Origin: Streptomyces sp. Isolate_45
GTDB taxonomy: Bacteria; Actinomycetota; Actinomycetes; Streptomycetales; Streptomycetaceae
Length of the DNA: 57,074 bases
Assembly (NCBI RefSeq): GCF_024721315.2
Contig: NZ_JANFAK020000038.1
Span: 1 to 57,074, forward strand
Reading direction: 5' to 3'
In this document: in pieces, positions 16,211 through 24,917 of the stretch
How the letters are laid out: each line of letters opens with the position of its first letter
Position numbering within the stretch: position 1 is the stretch's first letter
The notes under the pieces: model-generated
Databases searched by the model: none
What the model was told of the DNA's origin: nothing
What the model saw: only the letters and a program-made list of their open reading frames with translations
Program-made: the position numbers and the translations under genes

Positions 16211-17563
16211 TCAATACCGGGGTGCCGACGGTTCCCCACCACTCGGGGAGTTCTTCGACACATTCGCCGTTTCGTCCGCCCGGCGCCCGCGGCCCAGTTT
16301 GGTGAGCAGACGCTTGCCGAGGCGCTGTCCCGGAAGTTCCACCAGCTTGTAGGTGAGGTGGCTCATGACGAAGACCAGCGCCAGGAAGATGACGGACGGG
16401 ATGAATTTGCCGGGGCCGGACTTGGGAATGTCCATGCCCTCCACCATCCAGTGGACACCGTGCAGAACGGGAATGTGGGTGACGTAGACGGAATAGCTGA
16501 TCGCACCGAGCCAGGTGAGCACCCGCGGGAACCTCGCCCGGCGCAGCAGCAGGCCGATGCCGAACGTCAGCCACGCGGCGAAGTAGGGCAGTACGAAGCC
16601 CACCCAACCCTCGGTCCACGTCTGGTGCCTGGCCGCGCCGCGGTTGTACATGTATCCGGCCGCGAGGCCGGCGACCAGCACGAACCCGCAGGACATGATC
16701 CCGAGCAGGCGGTCGCCCTGGTGGTTCTGGATCCGGTAGACGGCCGTACCGGCGAACATCGTCGCGAAGATGACCATGGTCTCGAAGAACGGCGCCCGGG
16801 CGTTGCCGAGGATCAGCAGCAGGCCGAGTCCACCGAGCAGCAGCGCGCCGATCCGCGTGAGTTCCTTGCGGCCGCTCAGCACGCAGAACAGGCCCATGAC
16901 CATGACGATGCAGCAGGCGAGGATCAGGTTGCGCGTCGAGACCCGGTCCGTGGTGATCAGATGCGAACCGACGGCGGCCCCGAAGAGCAGTCCCACCGTG
17001 GCGAAGACCAGGGAGACCTGGGCGCTCAGGCGGTGGCGGCCCATCACGAAGAGGGCGGTGACGAAGAAGTAGAAGACCATCTCGTAGGAGAGGGTCCACA
17101 TCACACCGATCGCGCTGGGCACGTTGAGCACTTCTTGCATCAACAGCGCGTTGGCGAGGGTCGACCTGACCGGGTGGTCCACCACGACGTCCGGCACCGC
17201 GGAATGGTTGGCGGGCAGAACGATCAGGGACACGGCGATCACGACGATGAGCAGCGGGTAGATCCGGAAGATCCGGCCTATCCAGAATCCCCGTACGTCA
17301 CCGCGGCGTTCCAGCGAGGCCGGCACGATGTATCCGCTGACGAGGAAGAACAGCATCACGGAGTAGATACCGAGATCGAAGTTCGTGTTGACGAACTTCC
17401 CGCCCGGTATGAGCTCCAGAATCCTGAAGTGGTGCACCGCCACCAGCAGCGCCGCTATTCCGCGCAGGGCGTCGAGCCACCCCAGTCGCACCACTGGCCG
17501 GTCGGCGATCACGGCGCCTGTGGTGGTCGGCCGGCTCTCCGACTGCTGTTCAATCACGGTCAC
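16211..17563 (-). CDS. Acyltransferase family 3 membrane protein (OafA/YrhL-like)
   Basis: 450 aa from a GTG at 17563; a second GTG at 17557 is equally possible and neither has a strong Shine-Dalgarno sequence. The acyltransferase-3 start motif is clear: RLGWLDALRGIAALLVAVHHF, with the conserved Arg and His, in two adjoining pieces. VMLFFLVSGYIVPASLERRG follows, then about ten membrane helices. These proteins O-acylate extracytoplasmic sugars on polysaccharides, antibiotics or peptidoglycan, using cytoplasmic acyl-CoA. The neighbours suggest decoration of an envelope glycan. A Gly/Arg/Lys-rich cytoplasmic tail ends the protein. It is divergent from the GT-C gene. Confidence 0.85.
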   Translation of the reverse strand: MTVIEQQSESRPTTTGAVIADRPVVRLGWLDALRGIAALLVAVHHFRILELIPGGKFVNTNFDLGIYSVMLFFLVSGYIVPASLERRGDVRGFWIGRIFRIYPLLIVVIAVSLIVLPANHSAVPDVVVDHPVRSTLANALLMQEVLNVPSAIGVMWTLSYEMVFYFFVTALFVMGRHRLSAQVSLVFATVGLLFGAAVGSHLITTDRVSTRNLILACCIVMVMGLFCVLSGRKELTRIGALLLGGLGLLLILGNARAPFFETMVIFATMFAGTAVYRIQNHQGDRLLGIMSCGFVLVAGLAAGYMYNRGAARHQTWTEGWVGFVLPYFAAWLTFGIGLLLRRARFPRVLTWLGAISYSVYVTHIPVLHGVHWMVEGMDIPKSGPGKFIPSVIFLALVFVMSHLTYKLVELPGQRLGKRLLTKLGRGRRADETANVSKNSPSGGEPSAPRY

Positions 17564-17856
17564 AGCAGTGCAGGCTAGCCCAGAAGATCGAGCGGCCCTT
17601 CGTATCGGCGGCCCCGCCCAGGGTCTGACGAGCAACCGTAGTCCACTTGTTACCTTCCCCGTGGTTCGGCGGCCGCGATCGGGACAGGGAGAATCGGCTT
17701 CGGGGGCGGCCATACTGGCAAGGGAGCGCCGGCGCCGTGGCACGGCCGCCGTCGCAGCCGTGGGCCTTCTCGGGTCCGGCGGGAGCGTCATCCGTGAAGT
17801 TCGTACCCACAGGGATCGGCCAGGTCCCGGCGAGAGATATCAGGGGCTTTGCCGCA
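17564..17856. other. Divergent promoter region
   Basis: 293 bases between the acyltransferase and the membrane glycosyltransferase. A short low-GC tract with TTGTTACC lies near 17647-17655. I see no convincing complete promoter or open frame. Confidence 0.35.
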
Positions 17857-19383
17857 ATGAGCGTGAGCATAACCAGCAGTGCTCCCCCGGCCGGTGATCC
17901 GGCCGGCGGGCAACGGCACCCCGGACGCCGCCGTGCGAAGAAGGGCGGCGTCGCCCGCCTCCTGGGCCCGGTCTGGCTGTGGCCCGCCCTGCTGACCCTC
18001 GCGCTCGGCGTCCACGGGAGCAGCCGCGTCGAACTCTGGCGTGACGAGCTGGCCACCTGGAACGCCATCGACCGCAGCCCGCGCGAACTCCTGCACCTCC
18101 TGGACAACGTCGACGCGGTCACCGGCTTCTACTACCTCTTCATCCAGCAGTGGACGTCGCTGCTGGGCCACTCCCCGCTGATGCTCAGGCTGCCGTCCGC
18201 CCTCGCGATGGCCGGGGCGGCCGCGTTCGTCGCGCTGACCGCCAGGAAGCTGTTCGACACCCGTACCGCCCTGGTGGCGGGTTTGCTGTTCGCCGTGATC
18301 CCGTCCGTCTCGCGCTACGCGCAGGAGGCCCGCGGGTACGCGTTCGTCGTGCTCGCGGCGGCCGCCGCGACCTATCTGTTGCTGCGCGCCCTCGAACGAC
18401 CGACGACCGGTCGCTGGGCGCTCTACGCCGTCGCCGTCGCCGTGGCCGGCATCTTCCACATGGTCGCGCTGGTGTTCCTCGCCGCTCACGCGCTCATCGC
18501 CCTGGGACGCTGGCGGGACGGACGCGAGCGGCGGATCCTCACCGGGTTCGTCCTCTCGGTGGTCGTGGCCCTGCTCCCCGTGCTGCCGCTCGTGCTCCTG
18601 GGCCGGCGGCAGGTGGGCAGGCAACTGGGCTGGCTGGTGAGGCCGAGCCTCCAGTACGTCGCCGACTTCTTCTGGCGCGGTCTCTACGGATCGGCCTGGG
18701 TCAGCATGTGCGTCCTGGCGATGGCCGTCCTGCCCCTGGCGTGGCGGCAGGGGCGTCGCCCGGCCTTCGAGGTGGGCGCCACCGCCGTCCTGCCGATCCT
18801 CGCCCTGTGGATCGCCTCCCAGGGTTCGACGGCCTATTTCCTGGACCGCTACCTGCTCTTCACCCTGCCCGCCTGGGCGGTCCTCGCGGGCGCGGGCCTG
18901 ACGGCCCTGCGGCCCCGGGCGTTGGCGGTCGTGGGCCTGGCCGGTGTTCTGGTCGTGGGCATGGCGGGCCAGCGCCTGATCCGCGAGCCGCTCTCCCGCG
19001 AGCAGTTCGACGCCCGCGCGGCGGCCTCCGTCATCGCCGAGAACTACCGGCCCGGGGACGGCCTCGTGACGCTCCGCGGCGACCTGAAGTACCTGCAGTT
19101 CAACATCGCCCTCGACTACTACCTCCCGTCCGACGTCCGGCTGCGGGACGTCCTCGTCGCCGAGAGCTCCGTCGAGCGGGGTGACCTGTACGCGCGGATG
19201 TGCGCGGATCCGGCGGCCTGCGTCGGTACGACGCGCCGGATATGGGCCGTGACGCAGGACACCCCCCCGGGCGAACCGCTCATGGGTCTGGAGCCGGCCG
19301 AGGTGAAGGCGCTCGACCAGGCCTTCCCCCGGCGGACGGTGACCAAGGTGCCCGGAATGACCCTCACCCTGTTGGAGCGCTGA
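17857..19383 (+). CDS. GT-C fold membrane glycosyltransferase (family 39-like)
   Basis: 508 aa from the ATG at 17857. The first extracytoplasmic loop after helix 1 holds VELWRDELATWNAI, with the acidic Asp-Glu pair that acts as catalytic base in GT-C enzymes such as PMT and ArnT. About ten hydrophobic helices follow (ALAMAGAAAFVALTA, FVVLAAAAATYLLL, VVVALLPVLPLVLL and others). A soluble C-terminal segment of about 120 residues with two Cys (ARMCADPAACVG) ends the protein. It should use a polyprenyl-phosphate sugar as donor; the polyprenyl-phosphate mannose made two genes away is an attractive candidate, but that is inference. Confidence 0.8.
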   Translation: MSVSITSSAPPAGDPAGGQRHPGRRRAKKGGVARLLGPVWLWPALLTLALGVHGSSRVELWRDELATWNAIDRSPRELLHLLDNVDAVTGFYYLFIQQWTSLLGHSPLMLRLPSALAMAGAAAFVALTARKLFDTRTALVAGLLFAVIPSVSRYAQEARGYAFVVLAAAAATYLLLRALERPTTGRWALYAVAVAVAGIFHMVALVFLAAHALIALGRWRDGRERRILTGFVLSVVVALLPVLPLVLLGRRQVGRQLGWLVRPSLQYVADFFWRGLYGSAWVSMCVLAMAVLPLAWRQGRRPAFEVGATAVLPILALWIASQGSTAYFLDRYLLFTLPAWAVLAGAGLTALRPRALAVVGLAGVLVVGMAGQRLIREPLSREQFDARAAASVIAENYRPGDGLVTLRGDLKYLQFNIALDYYLPSDVRLRDVLVAESSVERGDLYARMCADPAACVGTTRRIWAVTQDTPPGEPLMGLEPAEVKALDQAFPRRTVTKVPGMTLTLLER

Positions 19384-19425
19384 GCGGGCGGGCCCACCAC
19401 CCGCGCGGCGTCCGACGCGAACGCA

Positions 19426-19462
19426 CGAGAAGGCCCCCGGCATCCCGCCGGGGGCCTTCTCG
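19426..19462. terminator. Bidirectional hairpin terminator
   Basis: A 16-bp perfect stem (CGAGAAGGCCCCCGGC at 19426-19441, complement at 19447-19462) with a five-base loop, between the convergent glycosyltransferase and acyl-CoA dehydrogenase genes. Confidence 0.9.
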
Positions 19463-19487
19463 CGTACGTCGACCCGCGGGTACGGGG

Positions 19488-20660
19488 TTACGGCAGGTTG
19501 CGCGCCATGACGATGCGCTGGACCTGGTTCGTGCCTTCATAGATCTGAGTGATTTTCGCGTCGCGCATCATGCGCTCCACCGGGTAGTCGCGCGTGTAGC
19601 CGTAGCCGCCGAGGAGCTGGACGGCGTCCGTGGTGACCTCCATGGCCACGTCGGAGGCGAAGCACTTGGCCGCGGCGCCGAAGAAGGTGAGGTCCTCCTT
19701 GTCGCCCCCGGCGGAGACGCGCTCCGACTTGGCGGCGGCCGAGTACGTCAGCTGGCGGGCGGCCTCGATCTTCATGGCCATGTCCGCGAGCATGAACTGC
19801 ACGCCCTGGAAGTCGCCGATCGGCTTGCCGAACTGCTTGCGCTCCTGGACGTAGCCCTTGGCGTAGTCCAGGGCGCCCTGGGCGATGCCGAGCGCCTGGG
19901 CCGCGATGGTGATGCGGGTGTGGTCGAGGGTCTTCATCGCGGTGGCGAAGCCGGTGCCCTCGGCGCCGATCATGCGGTCCGCCGGGATGCGCACGTTGTC
20001 GAGGTAGACCTCGCGCGTCGGGGAGCCCTTGATGCCGAGCTTCTTCTCCGGGGCTCCGAAGGAGACGCCCTCGTCGCCCTTCTCCACGACGAAGGCGCTG
20101 ATGCCCTTGGAGCGCTTCTCGGGGTCGGTCACGGCCATCACCGTGTAGTACTCGGAGACGCCCGCGTTGGTGATCCAGCGCTTGACGCCGTTGAGCACCC
20201 AGAAGTCCCCGTCGCGCACGGCGCGGGTCTTCATGCCGGCGGCGTCGGAGCCCGCGTCGGGCTCGGAGAGGGCGTACGAGAACATCGCGTCGCCCTTGGC
20301 CAGCGGGCCGAGGTACTTGGCCTTGAGCTCCTCGGAACCGGAGAGGATCACGGGGAGGGAGCCGAGCTTGTTCACGGCCGGGATGAGGGAGGAGGACGCG
20401 CAGACGCGGGCCACCTCCTCGATCACGATCACGGTGGCGAGCGCGTCCGCGCCGGCGCCGCCGTAGTTCTCGGGCACGTGGACGGCGTGCAGGTCGCTGG
20501 CGACCAGGGCGTCGAGGGCCTCCTGCGGGAAGCGGGACTCCTCGTCGACCGCGGCCGCGAACGGCAGGATCTTCGCCTCGGCGAGCGAGCGGACGGACTC
20601 GCGGAGCATGTCGTGCTCCTCCGCCGGGCGGTACAGGTCGAAGTCGGCAGAACCCGCCAA
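19488..20660 (-). CDS. Acyl-CoA dehydrogenase
   Basis: 390 aa from a TTG at 20660 behind a GGGGAGTGAGAG ribosome-binding stretch. Canonical motifs are present: FSYALSEPDAGSD for flavin contact, WITNAGVSEYYTVMA, and LLGGYGYTRDYPVERMMRD. The catalytic glutamate is in ITQIYEGTNQVQR near the C-terminus, as in short/medium/branched-chain enzymes. It should oxidise an acyl-CoA to the enoyl-CoA with FAD and pass electrons to ETF in the cytoplasm. The chain specificity cannot be read. The divergent UDP-glucose dehydrogenase has no metabolic link. The promoter region holds a near-palindrome, GTTACTTAAC, that could be bound by a fatty-acid regulator. Confidence 0.92.
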   Translation of the reverse strand: MAGSADFDLYRPAEEHDMLRESVRSLAEAKILPFAAAVDEESRFPQEALDALVASDLHAVHVPENYGGAGADALATVIVIEEVARVCASSSLIPAVNKLGSLPVILSGSEELKAKYLGPLAKGDAMFSYALSEPDAGSDAAGMKTRAVRDGDFWVLNGVKRWITNAGVSEYYTVMAVTDPEKRSKGISAFVVEKGDEGVSFGAPEKKLGIKGSPTREVYLDNVRIPADRMIGAEGTGFATAMKTLDHTRITIAAQALGIAQGALDYAKGYVQERKQFGKPIGDFQGVQFMLADMAMKIEAARQLTYSAAAKSERVSAGGDKEDLTFFGAAAKCFASDVAMEVTTDAVQLLGGYGYTRDYPVERMMRDAKITQIYEGTNQVQRIVMARNLP

Positions 20661-20843
20661 GATCTCTCACTCCCCAAGGTGATGCACGATGCTAACTACC
20701 GTTAAGTAACCCAAATCTTAGTGTCCGGCGCCCCGGCAGCGATATGTACGGCGCACGTGAGCTGCGTGACAGCGGGAGCGTCCCCCTCCCGGGGCGCGAC
20801 TATGCTCGGTTGCCGCAAACGGCCCCGCACCTCTGGAGCACTC
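20661..20843. promoter_or_regulatory. Divergent promoter region with a GTTA/TAAC palindrome
   Basis: On the minus strand the sequence GTTACTTAACGGTAGTTAGC lies about 35-55 bases upstream of the dehydrogenase start. GTTA..TAAC is a short palindrome in a locally AT-rich stretch (20690-20720), suitable for a TetR-type operator or a -10 region. No exact promoter is called. Confidence 0.35.
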
Positions 20844-22187
20844 ATGGCCCCCCTCAAGATCACTGTGATCGGCACCGGCTACCTCGGCGCGACGCACGCC
20901 GCCGCGATGGCCGAGCTGGGCTTCGAGGTGCTCGGACTGGACGTGGTCCCGGAGAAGATCGAGATGCTGGCGGCCGGCCGGGTCCCCATGTACGAACCGG
21001 GGCTGGAGGACCTGCTCGCCGCGCACGTCGCCGGGCTGCCCGGCTCCAGCGGGCGGCTGCGCTTCACCACCTCCTGGGAGGAGGTGGGCGCCTTCGGAGA
21101 CGTCCACTTCGTCTGCGTGAACACTCCGCAGAAGCACGGCGAGTACGCCTGCGACATGTCGTACGTCGACTCCGCGATGGAGTCCCTGGCCCCGCACCTG
21201 ACCCGACCCGTGCTCGTCGTCGGCAAGTCCACGGTCCCCGTCGGCTCCGCCGAACGCCTCGCCGCGAAGCTGACCGCGCTGGCGCCCGCGGGCGAGGACG
21301 TCGAACTGGCCTGGAACCCGGAGTTCCTGCGGGAGGGCTTCGCCGTCCAGGACACCCTCCACCCGGACCGGATCGTCATCGGCGTCCGGGGCGAGCGGGG
21401 CGAGAAGCTGCTGCGCGAGGTGTACGAAACGCCCATGTCCGAGGGCAGCCCGATGGTGGTCACCGACTTCCCGACCGCCGAGCTGGTCAAGACGGCCGCG
21501 AACTCCTTCCTCGCGACGAAGATCTCCTTCATCAACGCGATGGCCGAGGTCTGCGAGGCCGCGGGCGGCGACGTCGCCAAGCTCGCCGAGGCCATCGGCC
21601 ACGACGAGCGCATCGGGTCGAAGTTCCTGCGCGCCGGCATCGGCTTCGGCGGCGGCTGCCTACCCAAGGACATCCGCGCCTTCATGGCCCGCGCCGGTGA
21701 ACTCGGCGCCGACCAGGCCCTGACCTTCCTGCGCGAGGTCGACTCCATCAACATGCGGCGCCGCGGTCACATGGTCGAGCTGGCCCGCGAGGCCGTCGGC
21801 GGCTCCTTCCTCGGCAAGCGGGTCGCCGTCCTCGGCGCCACCTTCAAGCCCGACTCGGACGACGTCCGCGACTCCCCCGCCCTGAACGTCGCCGGTCAGA
21901 TCCACCTCCAGGGCGGCCAGGTCACCGTCTACGACCCCAAGGGGATGGACAACGCCCGCCGCGTCTTCCCGACCCTGGCGTACGCCGACTCCGCGCTCGC
22001 CGCGGCCCGCGGCGCCGAGGTCGTCCTGCACCTCACCGAGTGGCGCGAGTTCCGCGACCTCGACCCCGCCGCGCTCGGCGAGGTCGTCACCGATCGGCTC
22101 CTGCTGGACGGCCGCAACGCCCTCGACCCGCTGCGCTGGCGCGCGGCGGGATGGACGTACCGCGCCATGGGTCGGCCGCACGCGTGA
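20844..22187 (+). CDS. UDP-glucose 6-dehydrogenase
   Basis: 447 aa from the ATG at 20844, with TGGAGC seven bases upstream. The N-terminal Rossmann motif reads ITVIGTGYLGATHA. The family signature PMYEPGLEDLL and the NPEFLREGFAVQD segment match UDP-glucose/GDP-mannose dehydrogenases. The catalytic cysteine is in GFGGGCLPKD. The C-terminal domain (VLGATFKPDSDDVRDSP) binds the second part of UDP-sugar. It should make UDP-glucuronate with two NAD+. Since GDP-mannose is also made nearby, GDP-mannose dehydrogenase is a formal alternative, but the motif set fits Ugd better. UDP-glucuronate would feed uronic-acid glycopolymers that LCP enzymes could attach. Confidence 0.9.
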   Translation: MAPLKITVIGTGYLGATHAAAMAELGFEVLGLDVVPEKIEMLAAGRVPMYEPGLEDLLAAHVAGLPGSSGRLRFTTSWEEVGAFGDVHFVCVNTPQKHGEYACDMSYVDSAMESLAPHLTRPVLVVGKSTVPVGSAERLAAKLTALAPAGEDVELAWNPEFLREGFAVQDTLHPDRIVIGVRGERGEKLLREVYETPMSEGSPMVVTDFPTAELVKTAANSFLATKISFINAMAEVCEAAGGDVAKLAEAIGHDERIGSKFLRAGIGFGGGCLPKDIRAFMARAGELGADQALTFLREVDSINMRRRGHMVELAREAVGGSFLGKRVAVLGATFKPDSDDVRDSPALNVAGQIHLQGGQVTVYDPKGMDNARRVFPTLAYADSALAAARGAEVVLHLTEWREFRDLDPAALGEVVTDRLLLDGRNALDPLRWRAAGWTYRAMGRPHA

Positions 22188-22289
22188 CCCCGGCCGGGCG
22201 GTGGAGGACGAGCACCGCGTGGCTCACCGCCCAACTTGCGGGCGTTCAGTGAAATATGCGAACAAATCGACTGAGTAGAGTTCGGGCCG

Positions 22290-23591
22290 ATGACCACGAC
22301 CAGCAGTCCCCCGACCCAGGCGACCGCGTACGCGCCGCCGGCCCCCGGCATCCGTGATCGGAAGTGGTCCTTCGAAGCGGCCATACGCGGACGCGGCGCC
22401 CTTCTGGGCATCGCGGCACTCTGGGCGGCCGCCCGGGCGGCGATGCTCTGGATGCTCGTCAACGACTTCTTCGCCTCGAACATCGTCCGGGTCGAGGTCA
22501 CCGAGACCTACCACGACTGGTACGACATCCTCGTCACGTGGACGGTGCCGCAGAACGACATCATGTGGCAGTACCCCCCGGCGGCGGCTGCGGTCTTCCT
22601 CTCGCCGGACCTGCTGCCGTTCCTCACCTACTTCGAGGCCTTCGTCGCCCTGACCGTGCTGTGCGACGGCCTGATCCTCCTCGGCCTGGTACGGGCCGCC
22701 CGCCGCGACGACGGCAGCATGGCCGGCGCGGTCCTGTGGCTGGTCTCGCTGCCGCTGCTGATGGCGACCCCGTTCGCCCGTTACGACGTCCAGGTCACCC
22801 TGCTCGCCGTCGGCTCGCTGCTCTGCCTGCGCCACCGGCCGCGGCTCGGCGGCGTCATCGCCGGAATCGGCGGCATGGTCAAGGTGTGGCCCCTGCTGAC
22901 CCTGCTCGGCACCCCGCGCGGCAGGTCCACCCGCGATGCCGTCACCGCGGCCGCCCTGTCGTGCGTCGCGCTGCTGGCCGTCTTCGCCGCGCTGTTCCGC
23001 GACTCCCTCAGCTTCCTGGGCCACCAGGGCGACCGCGGCGTCCAGATCGAGTCCCTCGGCGGTTCCGTGCTGATGGCCGCCCGCCTCGCCGACGTCTGGC
23101 CCGGCTGGATCCGCTTCCAGTACGGGGCCTACGAGTACGTCGGCCCGTACGTGCCGGACATCGCGCGGGCCTCACTCGCGCTGACCCTGATCGGCTTCCT
23201 CCTGCTGCTGCTGTGGCGCGTCAGGGCCAACCGGTGGTCGCACGCGACCCCGTGCGACGCCGCGCTGTGCGCCCTCATGATGTTCACGGTCACCAGCCGC
23301 GTCATCAGCCCGCAGTACATGATCTGGCTGCTCGGCCTCGCGGCCGTCTGCCTGAGTTCGCGCCACACCACCCAGCGCCCGATCGCGTGGCTGCTCGCGG
23401 TCGCCACCGCGCTCACCTCGCTGATCTTCCCGGTCTGGTACGGCCCGGACATCCTGGGGAACACCGCGCTCGGCACGCTCCTGCTGTGCGCCCGCAACGG
23501 CACCCTGCTGTACGCGACCGTGTGGTCCGGCCTGCGGCTGTGGAGGGCGACCGTCGCCCCCGAGCCCGCGCTCCGGGCGGCCGTCGTTTAG
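22290..23591 (+). CDS. GT87-type polytopic membrane glycosyltransferase
   Basis: 433 aa from the ATG at 22290; no strong Shine-Dalgarno sequence, and a TAGAGT -10-like box lies about 15 bases upstream, so a very short leader is possible. About ten membrane helices are visible. The loop after helix 1 has TETYHDWYDILVTW with an acidic residue cluster, as in polyprenyl-phosphate mannose-dependent GT87 proteins. A second helix group begins GGVIAGIGGMVKVWPLLTLLG, the usual lysine-containing GT87 motif (KxxP-like). It lies 102 bases after the UDP-glucose dehydrogenase gene on the same strand. Role and acceptor are unknown; an envelope glycan is likely. Confidence 0.78.
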   Translation: MTTTSSPPTQATAYAPPAPGIRDRKWSFEAAIRGRGALLGIAALWAAARAAMLWMLVNDFFASNIVRVEVTETYHDWYDILVTWTVPQNDIMWQYPPAAAAVFLSPDLLPFLTYFEAFVALTVLCDGLILLGLVRAARRDDGSMAGAVLWLVSLPLLMATPFARYDVQVTLLAVGSLLCLRHRPRLGGVIAGIGGMVKVWPLLTLLGTPRGRSTRDAVTAAALSCVALLAVFAALFRDSLSFLGHQGDRGVQIESLGGSVLMAARLADVWPGWIRFQYGAYEYVGPYVPDIARASLALTLIGFLLLLLWRVRANRWSHATPCDAALCALMMFTVTSRVISPQYMIWLLGLAAVCLSSRHTTQRPIAWLLAVATALTSLIFPVWYGPDILGNTALGTLLLCARNGTLLYATVWSGLRLWRATVAPEPALRAAVV

Positions 23592-23625
23592 TGCCGGGAC
23601 CGGATGGGTTCCCCGGGTCGGAGCA

Positions 23626-24705
23626 CTAGGCGGTTCTGCGGTGCTGTGCCGCTCGGGCGGTGAACTCCACGCCGCGCAGCACCCGCTGGGCGTTGCCCCA
23701 GGTCAGCAGGGCCAGGTCGGTCTCGGACCAGCCGCGGTCCAGGAGTTCCGCGATCAGCCTCGGGTAGCCGGAGGGATCCGTCAGGCCGGCGGGGCGGGGA
23801 CGTCCCCGTTCCGCGCCGAAGGCGGCACCGAGGCCGACGCCTTCCGGGCCGGCCAGCGCCCGTACGTGTTCCACGTGGTCCGCGACCGCGTGCAGGGAGT
23901 CGCCCGTGCGCTCCGTGTCGAAGGTGACCATCGCCAGCCCGTTCGCCGCCCGCAGGGCGAGCAGCACCTCGTCCGTGACGTTGTCCGGATGCGGGTTGAG
24001 GGCGGCGGCGCCGGTGTTCGACACGACCACCGGGGCCTTCGAGGCCGCCGTGATCCGGCAGGCCACGTTCGGCGCGCAGCCCGTCAGGTCCAGCAGGATG
24101 GCCAGCCGGTTCGTCTCGCGGACCACCTCGTGGCCGAAGGCCGTCAGCTCGTCCGCCGCCCAGGGGGCTCCGGCGGGCGCGACGATGCGTACGCCCAGGG
24201 CGTGGAAGGCGCGCAGCGCGCCCAGCGAGTCCGTCAGCGTGCGGCCGGGGACGGGGCCGAGGAACGAGGCGATCCGGCCCCGGTTGCGGGCGTCGGCCAT
24301 GTCGTCGGCGCCGAGCGCGAGGCAGAGGCCGTCGGGGTAGCGGCGCATCAGGGCCAGCGCCGCGTCGATCTGTTCGAGGGTGTCGGACACGACCTGGTCG
24401 GGGTCGGTGTCCGCGCCCGCCGGGTCCGGGGGTACCAGCAGCGACCAGAACTGCGCGCCGACGCCGCCGGAGCGGAGCCGGGGGATGTCGGTGTCGACGC
24501 CCGTGTCGGGGGTCTCGATGTCGTGGTACGGGCTCTGGCGCAGGGTCCACACGAGGGTGTTGCACCCGTCCGCGACGGGATGGACGGCGAGCAGCGCGGC
24601 TGCGCGGTCCAGGGCTCCGGCGGGCCTCGCCGGGGCGGGGGCGGGGGCGGGTGGTTCCTGGGTACCGATGCCCACGGTGTGGGGTTCTTCCTGCAGGTCG
24701 GCCAT
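23626..24705 (-). CDS. Degenerate M19 membrane-dipeptidase paralogue, predicted without catalysis
   Basis: 359 aa from the ATG at 24705. It aligns along its full length with the intact dipeptidase next door (shared [50 protein letters not shown]). Yet every residue of the binuclear metal site is changed. DGHND is DGCNT (His to Cys48, Asp to Thr50); the bridging Glu is Val152; DLSH is DLTG; FSHS is VSNT; GGDYDG is GAAFGA. The frame is open and the fold residues are kept, so it is not simple decay. It probably acts as a binding or regulatory partner, or as a scaffold. A Pro/Ala-rich N-terminal extension of about 30 residues is extra. Confidence 0.85.
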   Translation of the reverse strand: MADLQEEPHTVGIGTQEPPAPAPAPARPAGALDRAAALLAVHPVADGCNTLVWTLRQSPYHDIETPDTGVDTDIPRLRSGGVGAQFWSLLVPPDPAGADTDPDQVVSDTLEQIDAALALMRRYPDGLCLALGADDMADARNRGRIASFLGPVPGRTLTDSLGALRAFHALGVRIVAPAGAPWAADELTAFGHEVVRETNRLAILLDLTGCAPNVACRITAASKAPVVVSNTGAAALNPHPDNVTDEVLLALRAANGLAMVTFDTERTGDSLHAVADHVEHVRALAGPEGVGLGAAFGAERGRPRPAGLTDPSGYPRLIAELLDRGWSETDLALLTWGNAQRVLRGVEFTARAAQHRRTA

Positions 24706-24837
24706 GGCTTTGGCTCCGGTCTCGGCGGCAGCAGGGGGAGGCTGGTGCCACCGTGACACGTGGGGTGTGTGAGCCGCCCGGCGGATGTGGCGTTCGGGTG
24801 TTCCCCGTCGTCTTCCCACCCCGCCCCCGGGCTCGTC

Positions 24838-24861
24838 CGGCCGGCCGGCCGGCCGGCCGGG
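24838..24861. repeat. GGCC tandem run
   Basis: An uninterrupted run of the GGCC unit lies within the 212-base gap between the two M19 genes. It could slip in length or form a hairpin. No other signal is seen in the gap. Confidence 0.6.
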
Positions 24862-24917
24862 GCACGGGGTTCCCGGTGCCCGGCGCCCCGACGCCGATCG
24901 GCGCCGGGGCGGCCCGG

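Noticed and set aside
23626..24705. Calling the degenerate M19 paralogue a pseudogene
   Set aside because: No stop or frameshift is present and the fold residues are conserved; only the metal ligands changed. I list it as a CDS.
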